This document shows positions 1 through 11,115 of a DNA stretch of 24,958 nt, in pieces. The notes beneath the pieces were generated by a model. The model worked only from the letters and a program-made list of their open reading frames with translations, did no database searches and had not been told where the DNA came from. The translations under genes were made by a program, and so were the position numbers. Position 1 is the first letter of the stretch; every line of letters starts with the position of its first letter. The DNA is from Chondrus crispus (lineage: Eukaryota; Rhodophyta; Florideophyceae; Gigartinales; Gigartinaceae), in contig NW_005179027.1 of assembly GCF_000350225.1 (NCBI RefSeq), forward strand, positions 3,902-28,859, in the 5' to 3' direction.

Positions 1-206
1 ACGTCCCGTCCGCCTCGTAGTCCACGCGCGCCACCTCCTCGCCGCCGCGGCCCACCACCGCCTCCGTCGCCCGCGCCTTGCGCACCACCCACAGGCTCGG
101 CCGCCCTCGCGCCCGCGTCGCGCCCCCGCGGAACACCTCTACAAGCACCTCCCTCCCGCCGTCCTCCTCCTTGAAGATATCCTTACTGTTTTTCTTGAAG
201 ACATCT
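1..206 (-). CDS. possible partial coding exon, unknown protein, running off the left edge
   Basis: Read on the minus strand, one frame is open from about position 225 to the window edge. From about 165 downward it uses almost only G- or C-ending codons. The translation looks protein-like, with alternating charged and hydrophobic stretches such as REVLVEVF, PSLWVVRKA and EEVARVDYEA. There is no in-frame ATG and a TAA lies just upstream, so if real it is an internal exon. A candidate acceptor is the CAG at about 205-207, preceded by a CTAAAC branch-like site. The three plus-strand frames are also fairly open because the DNA is very GC-rich, so strand and reality are uncertain. I do not recognise the protein. 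Confidence 0.3.
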
Positions 207-854
207 GATGTGAACAGAGTTTAGCGGTGGGGTTTGTGTCAGCTCTTCATTAGACCAGGCTGGTGTACCGGTTCACCAATAGACCAACCGATAAATATTT
301 TACAAGTGGCAGTCATTGATTGTACGATTTCAATAGAACAGCGTGCGCGTTGGAGATGGCCTAAGGGGATTTTTAGGGGTCAGGACTAAATTTACAGGTA
401 TACAGGACAGGTCAGGATTGTGAATTGTACACGTGTACATGGGGCTCACCAGACTCTCTGAGAGTGACCTGTGAAGTACACGTGATTTGTACTCCGCTAT
501 AAATCTTGAGTGTAAATCTTTAAATGTATACAGTGGGTCGGTACAGTACAACGCATCGTGTCTCACCTGCTGTGATGTGTGAGACAGAACGCCGACAGAA
601 CGTGGGCAGTATGATGTTGTAGTGTTTCCGAACTGTAAAGGTGACATCAACACATGGATGCGAAGGAATCTGAGATTTTTGGGAAAATCCTTCGGCAAGC
701 AGAACAACTTTTGGGATCCTGCGATATCCACTGTAATCTAATGTAAGCTTGTCGTACCTCTGCCGCCGGGCCCCCGCGCTTGGGCAGATTTGATGGGCAT
801 ACGCTGGAAGCGCTGCAAGCCAAATACCACCCGCCACGCCTCTTTTGAGCGAAA
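207..854. other. intergenic region, no supported gene
   Basis: AT-richer DNA between the possible left-edge exon and the leader of the large plus-strand gene. Two near-identical CTTGAAGAYATC words lie at its left border (170-182 and 194-206). Short open frames are present on both strands, but none has a good start context, domain or composition. A TACAGTA word lies at 542-548. Confidence 0.5.
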
Positions 855-1080
855 CGCCCTCATTTTCCAGCCTTCTCCTCGGGCGAGTTGCTTTTTTCGT
901 TTCAACATCGGCTGGAGTCCACCCTCTACATTCTCTTCGAGCTACCCCTTCGTTCATCGTGTCCTTCTCGCTTTCTTTTTTCTCTTCCCTGTTACTCTCC
1001 TTGCTCGTTCCCGTGTATTCTTGCTCACTCTCTCTCGCTAATCCGCGTGGCAAGGCCCGCAAATCGGCCCGTCTTGCATC
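855..1080 (+). promoter_or_regulatory. pyrimidine-rich promoter/5' leader of the HUWE1-like gene
   Basis: The plus strand here is dominated by C and T, with runs such as CTTTCTTTTTTCTCTTCCC, and leads directly into the proposed ATG at 1081. The same kind of leader precedes the other large genes of the window on their own coding strands. No TATA box is clear. The transcription start cannot be placed from sequence alone. Confidence 0.45.
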
Positions 1081-4000
1081 ATGGCCCCCATCAAGCCCAA
1101 GCGCCCTGTCGCTGTGGTACGTTGTGACCCTGCCTACATCCATCTACTTTCGAAACCTTGTCAACGTGGTCCAAGCTCGTATGCCTTGCCCACGCGATCG
1201 CGGACATGTCACATCTTCATATCTTATATTCTTGTTCTGATTTCTAACTAGCTGTTTTGACCACCTCCTTTGAATTCTATCATTCTTCCACCTTATTTGT
1301 TGCAAAGGTCCCGTTCTTACAAGCTTTCATCGATGAGATTGTCAATGCTGGTACCGAGGACGACCTTTCCCGCGTCCTTGAAAAATTTGATTCTCCGAAC
1401 CACTTCGAGCGCCCGGAAGAGCGCTACCTTCTCAATTGGTGCAAAGTCCTCAATCGTTTTGACGAAATCCTGGAACGTTACGTTTCCGATCGTAATATTC
1501 TCGCCAAGCCCTCGTCGGCCAAGCACCAAGACAAGTCGGCCCACAAGTCGCTCCATCGCGAACGGTCCAAGAGGGACAAATCCTCATCCCAGTCTGAAGG
1601 GCCCTCAGATTTCGTCTCATCAGCAGCCCAACAACACCCGGCCGCCGTCGATTCGTCGGGTGCGTCGCCGAAACGCGATCCCGAACCGGAGAACAAGCCC
1701 TTGCCCTTTTCTCCTTCGTCCTCACTAGTCCGCCTCGTTCTTCGAGTCACCCAGCGCCTCATTCGCAACGCATCCCACGACTCGCGGAATCTCTACAACT
1801 CTGTCGAGCATCTGGGTGCCTTGCTAGCCGATGAGAATACGGCCATCGTCCTGCTGACGCTTGAAATTCTGAACATGCTCATGCAACGATCACACAAGAT
1901 TCGTTCCAGCAGAAGCCAGATTACAACAGAACTCTCCGATCGTCTTCTCGACTTGGCTGGGGGCTGGGGAGGTCGTGAGAACAGGTTAGGTCTCCTCGAT
2001 TGCTGTTCGTCCAAAGACACGGAATTGTTACCGCGCCATGGCGGGAGGTTGTGCTTTGAGTATACAAGATCAAAGTCCTCTTCTGCAAATCCTGCGACAC
2101 AGACCGACGGGTCTCCAAATCGAAGAGAACGGCAGCATGGTTCTGGCCCACTTGAGAATGCCGCCGTGAAATCCGTACTGCAAATCTCCCCTAGAAACTC
2201 TTCCTCTCCGATCCCTCTCGCTGCCGACGAACCGGAACTTGATATCCCGCCAGATGCGGAACCTGAGATTATCCTCAGTGGTTTGCAGTCTAGGATAGTA
2301 ATTGATGATGTCAGCTTGTTTCGAGGAACCGAGCGATGGCTTTTGTCGACATTTGCGCTTCGTCACCAGGTACCTAAGAGCAAATTGTTCTCGTTGCTAT
2401 GCGCCTTCCGCAGAGCAAAGGCATTTGTTGAAGGCAGAGAGGCGCGCATTGAGCTCACTGTGATCCGGTTGTATGCCCTTACAACTCTTTTTCAACTACA
2501 GCCGATACCCTCAAAGGCGTACGACTTAATCACAAAAGAACCAGAACTCATTCAGGATCTAACTTTTTTGGCGAGCGGGAACAGCAGAGACGGAGTGGAA
2601 GACGTCCCGCGTTGTCTGCGAATCATTGCTGTCCGTTGCATGACCGCTATGTCCGCAGAAAGACCCCGCGCCGCCCTCGTAATGAGCGCAAGCGGTGGGA
2701 ACCTTCATCACGGTGCCCTTCCCAGCTTGCTACGAGATGAAATCGCTTTCCTGTTGTCCACCTCAAACAATCTTCTCACGCCTACAGACAAAGCCAGGGT
2801 GGAACTGCTATCTACTGAAGCAACAATCAACGAACAGCACGATTTGGGATATCCTGGAAAGCTTGGCAGGGGTCAAGGAGGACTTACTCTTTTCAATGAA
2901 TGTGATCGCGTTTCAGCGAGTGTGCAACGCACACACATGACTGAGGCCCTACTCGCCCTCGTACACATTTTGGCTGTGTCCGGGGGCTCGTCTGGTGCCA
3001 CCCCTCTAGCTAACTCTGGTATCCTAGCTACGCTAATACCGCTGCTGACTGATGCGGATGGTCGCCATGCGAGAGTTGTATCTCAAGCCATACGAGCAAT
3101 GCAAGCTATTCTTGAGAGTTCCCCTCAATCAGTCGGTTGTCAATTATTTAAGGATAATGACGGTCTGGGATTAGTGGCGGAGAGAATTGCTCAAGAGGTA
3201 AGTCTAGACGACATGAACTTGTCTGAACAGGAACGGGAAGCGAGAGACGAAAAGGTTGAAGTTGAGGCGTTGCAGCGTCGGGGAGAAAGCCGGGCTCTAT
3301 ACGAAAAACTTGGACGTTGCCAAATGACCCCTCAAGAAGCCCTGGATCATCCATCGCCTAGTGCCAGCACAGCGTCCCGCGGACTCCTGCCTCACTCGAA
3401 GTGGGCATTGATTCGGACATTACATCAACTTTTGCTAGGGGCGTTAGGGAATGGTGGTAACGAGGTTCGAGAATTGGTCGTGCAGTCTAAGCTTCCTTAC
3501 GCGCTTAGAAAAATTTTGGCGCAACCTTTCTTGCATGGGGGCAATTTGTTTCAATCGGCCGCAAGCGTGACAACCGAAATTGCTCATACGGAACCAACAG
3601 CAACACCAGATCTTGTGAAGGCTGGACTAGCCTCGACTGTGCTGAGGACCATCGGCGTCGGGCTGCCCCCGTGCGGAGAAGCCGTGCGGTGTATTCCAAA
3701 TATATTGGCCGCACTTTGTCTCGCTCCCACTGCGAAGAAAGTTATTGTTGAAGCGAAACCGTTGAAGCGATTCTTACTCAGGCTCGCAACTCCGTTTTAC
3801 ACTCGAGCACTCCACGGTGAAACCCCGGTTTTAATTGGGAGCGCTCTCGATGAGTTAATGCGCCATGTGGAACCGCTACGAAGTCATGGCAACGAGGCTG
3901 TAATTGAATATTTGCGGCTTTCGGCAAAGTTCATTGAAACTGATTCTAAAGGTTTTAAGAGACTGCCAAGACCGAACTCTAGCCCTGGGGACGTGGTTCG

Positions 4001-7000
4001 AGGGAGCAACTCTGCAAACGTTCCTACTTCTGATGGGAAGCCATCCGGTACTGCTCCCGGACAAGTTGTATCTTTGAAGGGGGATTTGGATAGAAATACC
4101 CCAGATGGGGTTCTACTTGAAAGGATGAAGCTTGCTGTAGCAAACAATTCCTGTCGCCTGGTGGGGTTCGCTCAAGGCAGCTCAGAACACCAGCAAGGCA
4201 TCGTGGATAACGGGGGTTTGAAGTATATGATTCAGCTTCGCGATGCCCCAGCTTTAGCCTCCGCAGAGACATGTATTCGAGATGGACAATCGTCAGCTAG
4301 ACATTATCCAACTCCTGCGAATACTGTGCATTCTCTAGTTTCTGCTCTCAAGACCTTCGGCTCGCGACATTATGCCGCTCTGGTAAGAATTTTATTTTCA
4401 GTAATACTCGAGGACGCAGCCGTTGTGTTGAAGATAGCCAAAGATTTAGATGAACGGTGGCTACCAGAGGAGGATACTAGTGAAGCTGTGGACATCGAAA
4501 CTCAAGAAATAGGACAGTATGTTTCAAGACAAGATTCATCTTCTGACTCTGGAGCAAAGTCAGTGGTCTCATTAGGAGTGCAACCGCATTTGCAGTCCAT
4601 CGAGATGAAAGAAGTCGACAAGCCATCCGAAGCAACCAGTAGTTCAGAGGACACGAAAGAGGCAGTCACTTCAAATGGCCAAACAAAGAATCGCGTCGAA
4701 TTGCGAGAGAAAATGAGGACAGCACTGAAACAGCTACGCGTGGCTGTTGTCCTTCTCACTCGGATGCCTCGTGGTGGCTCTTTAAACACCCTAACCTCCC
4801 CAAGCGTATGGGAGGCTTCAAGGGGCTCTCAAGTGGCTGCAATTGTTTCGACAGTGGAAAGAGCTGCCAGATATCACCTCGCAGTTGTTTACACTGGTTT
4901 AACATTGAGCGCGGCGAACGATGGAGATCTAAGTAATGCACGAGTAACTGCTACCTCAGACCCTGAGTTGAAACCAATCCGCCCGGAGCAATGTGAAGAG
5001 ATAGTTGGGAACCTCGGGAAACTTTTCGGAACCTCTATCGAAACAAATCCTGATTTCGTACAGGCTTGCCAGCGCTACCGAGTACCACCGGAAGGTTACG
5101 CCCCACTTCGACAGAACGTCGAGGGTCTTGCTTGGTGCCTTGTCACGTTTGCGGTAGCAGCGCAACGTCTGTATTCAGTTCTGTCGAAGGCGTTAGTTTC
5201 CTCTCGCAGACTGCCGCGGGGTCTACGATATGGGGCTGGCGCGAAGTCTGTTGCGAACGCCATCGGTCGGATATTCGCATTGCATTTAGTAGCAGCAGTA
5301 CCTCTCTGGGATGTCAAGGTGATATCCATGGGAAGAAACCGAGTTGTGGCTGCGTGGGATTATTTGCGTGGAATTCTGATCGAGATAAAGGGAACTCTCT
5401 TCGGAGAAGATCATGGAATGACCCAGTCCCTAATCTTGAAATCCTTCCTTGATGCCGGCGGAGCTGATGCCCTGCTACAAGCGACAAGGCCGTTTTTGAT
5501 TGTTCAGGCTGCGACGTCGAAGAATCTCACAGAAACTGAAACTACTCGGGCAAGCAAGGTTGCGGTGAGAGCGAAGATGGAAGAACTTCTAAAGAATAGT
5601 TCACTCTCAGTGTGCTCATACCTACTGGCAATTGGAGATGTATACGATCGTCTTCCAAGGGCTTCGTCGTTGATGAACACGGGAGGACTTTCCGGAGGAT
5701 TGCCCAGTGCTGACGGAGAGGACACTGTCATGTCATCTGATTCCGTGAGAAATCAAGCCCATGCTATTTCGAAGATCGCCGTCAAGGAATCACAGGTACA
5801 GGCTGATGCTCAGTCCGAAGGATCAACAAAGGTTCAGATGCGGTTTGAAGATCTGAAGTCATTGCTAACTAGTCCTAGCAGGAAGGATGCATTGAGAGCT
5901 CAAACGAACAGGCTGCGGGAAGAAGCATTCGCACACTGTCATGAGGCTGCCATTCGACGAGTGGCTTCTGATGTCTGGAATACGCTTTGCGGATTTTTGC
6001 ACTTGCTTGCTTCATGCCCAGGGCTGCTAAATTCTGGTGCATCGCCGATTCCTGATTCTCCTGGTCGCCGCACAGAGTGGGAAGCACGTGACATTCAGCG
6101 CAGCGCTCTAACTGTGACCCTTCAGCTTCTAACCAGCGTAACGAGCCACCCGACCGAGCTACTTGCTGCATTTAGACCAGATGGCTCTGCAATGTCCGAT
6201 GTTCTTGGGATCGTTCATACCACGTCAGAGGTTGCGGCCGAGATGGAAGGGAAAAAAGGTACAGTGCCAGTGAAGACCAGAGGTCCTGAGGAGGATGGTG
6301 TGCCCGAATCGCGACAGTTTGATCCTCCCCCACTGCGTCGTCCTTCTCCTGACCCTGAAAATTTACGAAGCCTCGTAGAGATGGGCTTTCCGGAGCGCCG
6401 TGCTGCTTACGCACTTCGACGCACCGCTCCAGCTGGCATTGAGTTCGCCATAGAGTGGCTGATGACACAGATGGATGAAGCAGATGATGCCCTGCAGAGT
6501 GACGATGCAGAAGAACCGAGATGGCAAATATCAGCTGCTGAAAACACAACTGACAATGGCGAAACCAACAGAAATCCAAATGACGACGCGGCCGATGAAG
6601 GCGACAGCAACAACGAGGACGACGATAATAGCAGCGAAGGCCGTAGCCAAGCGGAGGATGAGGAATCAAATGGAAACGCCGATGTCGTAGAGAGTGATGG
6701 GGCACACAATTCTGAGCAAAGTTTGGATGTTGCAGATGACAATCATGATGCCGATAGTGCCATGGAGGATACCGAAGCGGCAGATGTGGATGTTTCTGAA
6801 CAACAAGATCAAGGCATCCATGACGAACCAGCCGCTCCTGGTTCTCCCAATTCTGGTTCTCCTATGTCCACGGGGCGTGGGAGAAGTCTTGGGCGCTCAC
6901 GACAGAAGCCTCACCGAAAACCATCTACAGCGAAGAGGAAAGAGCTACTTACTTTGAATGTTGCAGCAGATCAGGATGGGCGGCGACTGGTCGAAGTCGC

Positions 7001-9521
7001 CCTGTTCAACGAGCTCGCATTGTTATCTGGCGCTCTGGAGAAGTCTAGTGCAGTTCCTGATTCTGACATTCCTCTATATCGCTCCACAGCTGCCGGCCAC
7101 ATTGAGATGAGCAGCTCCTCAGATCTTTTGAATGGTGGCAAACCACAGGACATGTCTGTTCGCACTGTCCCCATACCGATCGAGTCTTTCATTGCCAAGA
7201 AGAAACAACTTTTCGAGTCTCTACTTGACGTCACTAGAACAGTAATAGAAGCTTGTGATCAACATGAGCATGGGCGACATTTTCCGTATTTGGCCATTGA
7301 GCTACTTTCGGTCTTACAGAAAAGTAGTTCTTGGCTTGAGAAAGGCTCAACGGAGTTTGCGGAGCTTGTACATAAGGGCTTGAGGCTTGCTTTAGAGCAG
7401 CAATTGGGTGACGGTGGTCTTCGGCATGGATTGTCGGGCCAGACGGCTGCAATTTGGTCCCACTATGGGGGTAATCGTGCTAGGCGCGCTCTGCAACAAT
7501 GTGGAACTTTTCGACTTGGATACGAATGTCTGGTGAGATCGATTGATGAGTGGGAGACCGCGACGGCAGTTCCTTTGGTAGATATCGAGGCCACTCAACC
7601 TATCAAATACCTCTCAATAGAGGAAAAGAAGCAAGACATGTGCGATACAGTCAGCAAGAAACTGGCAAAGACTACAGGTGAATCTAATGCTGGCAGACTT
7701 GCTTCTACGAAGCGATCAATGCGGTCAGTGACGAGGTCGGAAGCCGTCAAATTGAAACAAATTACAACTTGTTTGCTCTTGTTGGATGCCTCAGTTCGAT
7801 TTGAATCCACAGACAAAATCATTGAGTCTTGTAAAGAAGTAGAGAAGGTGCCAAAGTCGATTTCTGCGGGGAAAGATTCCGAAGAAGGGGACCAAGAGAA
7901 GATGGACACCGATGAAAAGAATAGCGAGCTGGCCAACCAATGTGAGGATGATTCCCAAGATCCGGGTGCAATGAATGTCAGTGAAGCGAGGAAGGCGCTG
8001 AGCGAGGTTATGCGCGATGTTTTTGGGACACCGTCATCAGCAATGGAAATAGACGCTGTGCCTGCCGACGAGGAAGATGTTGACTTGGATACCCTTCATG
8101 ATCGAGCCCAGGAGTGTAAATCAGTGCTCGTCGATAAAGCAGAAGTAGAGATAATGGGTTGGTTGTCGAAGAAAACGGAAAAAACGATCTCTAGTTCTTT
8201 TCCGACAGAAGCTCTCCTGAGCCACTGCCTTTCGCTTCTGAAGCTGTGGAACGGAGTGGAGGTCGGAGATGCGCTGCTAGCAGTGCTGCAGTTGCTGGGA
8301 AGCTTGACTGCGGATTGGGGGCTAGCTCAATCAGCCATCGACAGCGGATTAACATCCGAACTTTTGAGGCTACCACAACTCGAGTCGCACAAGTCCCGAT
8401 CCACGAACTGCAAGGTTGCGCGAATGCTGACACGGACGATCCTTCGTCACCTCATCGAAGACCCGGAATCGCTCCATGAAGCAATGGTTTCGGAACTCAG
8501 AAGCATTTTCACATCTAGCCAGCCGAGAGCTAGAGTATCCTACTCCATGAAGTCGTTGATATCTGCAGCTTCGCCGATGATAGCCCGTGACCTTCAATGC
8601 TTTCTTTCAGCCCTAACGAAGAGCGTTCGCACAACTAATATTCGTACATCAGACTCAGATGGGTCACAGGAACTGGAGCTTAATGACTACAAGCAGTTAA
8701 ACACAAGCGAAATGGAATCTGTGCTATCTCACCGTTCGAATGTGAAGTCGGTCATTTCCGCAATTTCTTGTCTTCTGTCGGGTACCGTTTTGGAGCATGA
8801 GTCAAGAGAACATCAAGACTCTCGTTTGTCCGCGACTGAGACACTGACAAATAATGGAATAGAAAGGACAGCGTTTGCTCTGGAACTGTTGACGGACTTT
8901 GTCGAGTTCTCTCAAGTCGCGGCAGTGGCGTTTATCAAAACCCCATCACCGACATCTGATATCTCGGGATCTGCTCTCGACTATATCATTCAGAAGTTTA
9001 TTCCTTTTCCAGAAGCTCCAGAGACAAAGAACGTAAGTTCCCAATCACTTGCTCGGGTATCCTCGGGACGCGAAGAAGTGTGCATTGCAGCACGTAAATT
9101 GTTTCTGGCACTCTGTTCAAAGACAGCAAACACGCACGAGGACGCAGTGAGAGGTCTCGCCAGGGCAACCAAGCGTGAAGCTGACAAGGAACACGCTTGT
9201 GCGAATGTGATAGCTGGGTTGGCACAATGTATTGTGCCGGGGACGAAGTTCAGGGTTTTACGCGTCGTGCTTGAAACAGACTTCGCGAATGACCTTGCTC
9301 GGAGCTTGCAACGACTGGACCTCAGCTTTGAGAAAAATTTTGAAGTTGCATCGAGCGTCTTGCGAGCCATCACGTTGATTGGAAGGGCTGCAACCTACAT
9401 GGCTCGACACGATGACGAGAATCCTGACGACACACCTTTCGGGACCAGTAGTCGTGATCCATTTGGCTTGCGAGTGCAAGACGACGGATTAGGTCACCCT
9501 GGAGGTTTCATGGTGCTGTAG
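1081..9521 (+). CDS. HUWE1/TOM1/UPL1-family giant protein lacking the HECT domain (two exons)
   Basis: The model joins 1081-1116 and 1308-9521 and gives 2,749 residues. The start MAPIKPKRPVAV followed by VPFLQAFIDEIV matches the short basic start of UPL1/HUWE1 proteins; the uninterrupted frame from 1257 has only a TTG start and codes through the intron. Family marks are a DUF908 segment with LAGGWGGRENRLGL (about residues 229-242), a DUF913 segment with EAVRCIPNILAALCL (803-817), and a UBA domain around 1698-1733 with the MGF motif at 1704-1706. A long acidic region follows, then a basic Arg/Lys stretch that could be a nuclear signal, then a second helical solenoid. Relatives are ubiquitin ligases of about 3,300-4,400 residues ending in a roughly 350-residue HECT domain. 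Here the protein stops after the solenoid, and no HECT is seen downstream to 11,210. It may be a non-catalytic scaffold, or the gene is truncated. Confidence 0.88.
1117..1307 (+). other. intron 1 of the HUWE1-like gene
   Basis: A GTACGT donor follows codon 12, and the acceptor is TTGCAAAG before GTC CCG TTC. Both joins are phase 0. A CTAAC branch-like site sits at 1244-1248, followed by a pyrimidine-rich tract to the acceptor. Reading straight through from 1081 meets a stop inside the intron, while the spliced product gives a family-like N-terminus. The length is 191 nt. Confidence 0.75.
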
Positions 9522-9667
9522 GGCTGTGAGGAGGGTGGGCACCTGAGTTTTCTCGGATGTCATCACCGCGAGGAAGTTAACGACTGTACATAACTTAGAG
9601 AAGAGGATAATACCTGATTAAACTGACTAAACTTATTAATGACGAGGCTTCACAGGCCCACCTCTGA
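9522..9667 (+). other. 3' flank of the HUWE1-like gene
   Basis: Short non-coding stretch after the TAG stop. The reading frame closes again within about 75 nt, so a simple stop-codon read-through does not extend the protein. No canonical AATAAA is seen; the AT-rich segment around 9600-9640 is the likeliest region for 3' processing. Confidence 0.35.
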
Positions 9668-10378
9668 ATCTATAAACTTCGAGCTCCGACTCCACGCAAC
9701 ATCTGTGTCATTCCATATCACGCAATTCATCGGAGGAACAAGAACAATCCTCTCACTGCTCGTTTTCGAAGCACGGGCTCCGAGCCGGAGAGCGACTCGA
9801 CAGAGCCTAGGTCCGGAAGGTCTTCGAACTGGGGCTTCGGTGACGCCTTAGTGTCCCCAGAGACGGCGTTTGTCGTTGTAGCGATGCCAGTCGGAGCAGA
9901 AGGTGGGGACAGAGGCGGAGGCGTGGTCGCATGGATGGCACGTGCGCGATTCGCTGACGGTGGCGTCGTTCAGGGTTGCAACCATGGGGGCCGGCTGGTC
10001 GTAGACAGACACGGACTCGACCGATGGGGAGGGGGTCGACTACCAATATAGGACAGTGCAGTCGAAGCGGTGGCGACCGGCAGGCCGTTTTACGGTAGAT
10101 CGTTAAGAGGAAGTGGTTCGTCGAGGGTGCACGACGCTTTGGCTGGAGTGACGAAGGAGCGCTTTGCTACGATCACGAAGCGTTGCAATGCCACGAAGAA
10201 GCTTTCTTGTATCGCCACATGAAAGGCGATTCAAGACAGGCACGAACGGATCAAGCAGCGCTTCGACGAGTACGATGTTGTCGACAAACGCAAGAGCCGT
10301 ATTGGAACTGAAGTCAGGGACACGGACGAGCTAGTTACCAGTATGGCAGCACACCCAGAGGACTTCAGGTGGCGTTAA
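9668..10378 (+). pseudogene. decayed reading frame, possibly a Myb/SANT-like transposon-type protein
   Basis: One plus-strand frame runs for 237 codons with only two internal stops (TAG at 10049, TGA at 10220) before a final TAA at 10376. Far more stops are expected in non-coding DNA. The last part reads as a helical, charged segment containing KAIQDRHERIKQRFDEYD and later DTDELVTSM. This resembles the end of Myb/SANT-like DNA-binding domains that are common next to transposons in algae and oomycetes, where a KA.QDR helix follows the tryptophan-bearing helices. An upstream SSNW..GDALV also fits that style. No transposase core was seen. The family call is from pattern memory only. The alternative is an intron-containing small gene. 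Confidence 0.4.
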
Positions 10379-10454
10379 GTGTTGATGGGGTCTTGCGAGC
10401 GGTCTTTCTGAGCAGTTTTGCAAGTGGCTGCAAAAAGCCGTAAATCCCATTATC

Positions 10455-10534
10455 CTACAGTGCCTGGTTCGATATAGTGCCGTTTTCGGCCCACTAACTC
10501 AGGGTAGCACTATATCGCGACCCCCCCCCTGTAG
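10455..10534. repeat. compound inverted repeat (fold-back, MITE-like)
   Basis: CGATATAGTGC at 10470-10480 is exactly inverted as GCACTATATCG at 10507-10517. An outer pair, CTACAG (10455-10460) and CTGTAG (10529-10534), encloses it. A C-run of nine lies between the inner and outer right arms. It starts 77 nt after the decayed frame ends, so it may belong to an old mobile element, but no target-site duplication was identified. Confidence 0.6.
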
Positions 10535-10581
10535 CTGGTTTCACCGAAACTGCTGGGGATGCCAATGATAGTTTCTAAATC

Positions 10582-10616
10582 GTGGTCTATATTTTCGAAT
10601 ATGTGGTGTATATTTT
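10582..10616. repeat. 14-nt direct repeat pair
   Basis: GTGGTCTATATTTT at 10582-10595 recurs as GTGGTGTATATTTT at 10603-10616, with one mismatch and a 21-nt period. The function is unknown. Confidence 0.6.
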
Positions 10617-10740
10617 ACCCAACTGCTAGACTTGCTCTTGGCCACAATTTCTTCACCGTACCTGCCCCGGCAAAAACACCTTAAAAACGTCGGGATACCA
10701 TTTTTGAAGACACTGAAAGTACACGAATCTACTGGAGTTG

Positions 10741-10773
10741 AAACCGCCAGTTTCCTTTTAAAACTGGCGGTTT
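10741..10773. repeat. 13-bp perfect inverted repeat (hairpin)
   Basis: AAACCGCCAGTTT at 10741-10753 and its exact reverse complement at 10761-10773 are separated by 7 nt. It lies between the two convergent genes, about 440 nt beyond the stop of the minus-strand TPR-like gene. It could be a transposon remnant or an RNA hairpin. A bacterial-style terminator role is not expected here. Confidence 0.7.
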
Positions 10774-10994
10774 TAGTTTAGAAGATAGCGTTTCTGCACG
10801 TTTCAAGCTTGCTCAAGAAAAGGCGTCTTTGCCACGCACTTCTAAAAACGGCCGGAAAGGACTTGCAGTTCTCACTAAAATCTAACCTTCCATAACGAAG
10901 AAGTCAGGCACGATGGTGAGGACATCTTTTTCCTTCCTATCGAGAACGCACAAGTACAGAAAAAATAAGTTGAAACGTAGCCTCCATGTGTTAT

Positions 10995-11026
10995 TTGACC
11001 TCATACGAGGTAAAACGTCATCTAGA
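10995..11026. repeat. gapped dispersed repeat, copy A
   Basis: Pattern TTGACCTCAT, 3 nt, AGGT, 5 nt, GTCATCTAGA. The second copy, at 14925-14956, has the same spacing and orientation; 25 of 32 positions agree. This copy lies downstream of the stop of the TPR-like gene. Confidence 0.55.
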
Positions 11027-11100
11027 CACTGGAAGGCGTCTTCTGCGCACATGTAGAAGGCCTTTGATAATCCGTTTCTGAGTGCTGGGTGATATGTTTA

Positions 11101-11115
11101 CAACAACAACAACAA
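11101..11115. repeat. (CAA)5 microsatellite
   Basis: Five perfect CAA units in the probable 3' untranslated region of the minus-strand TPR-like gene, where they read as TTG repeats in the transcript. Confidence 0.7.

Noticed and set aside
520..1143. 207-codon minus-strand frame over the promoter of the HUWE1-like gene
   Set aside because: It is antisense to the C/T-rich leader and first exon, its Arg/Glu/Lys-rich composition follows from that skew, and no domain is visible.
1257..1307. Start of the giant protein at the TTG at 1257
   Set aside because: It is not an ATG, and the 17 residues it adds are intron sequence; the spliced ATG model fits the family better.
6172..6742. Minus-strand frames of 111 and 177 codons opposite the UBA and acidic region
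   Set aside because: They are antisense shadows of the acidic coding stretch; the His/Arg/Ser-rich composition mirrors GAT/GAC repeats.
9522..9600. HECT domain reached by read-through or a small frameshift after the stop
   Set aside because: All three plus frames close quickly or give no HECT-like sequence, and no LP.A.TC.N-type motif was found up to the convergent gene.
10455..10480. tRNA B-box-like GGTTCGA at 10467-10473
   Set aside because: The box is incomplete and no A-box or cloverleaf could be drawn around it; no tRNA was recognised anywhere in the window.
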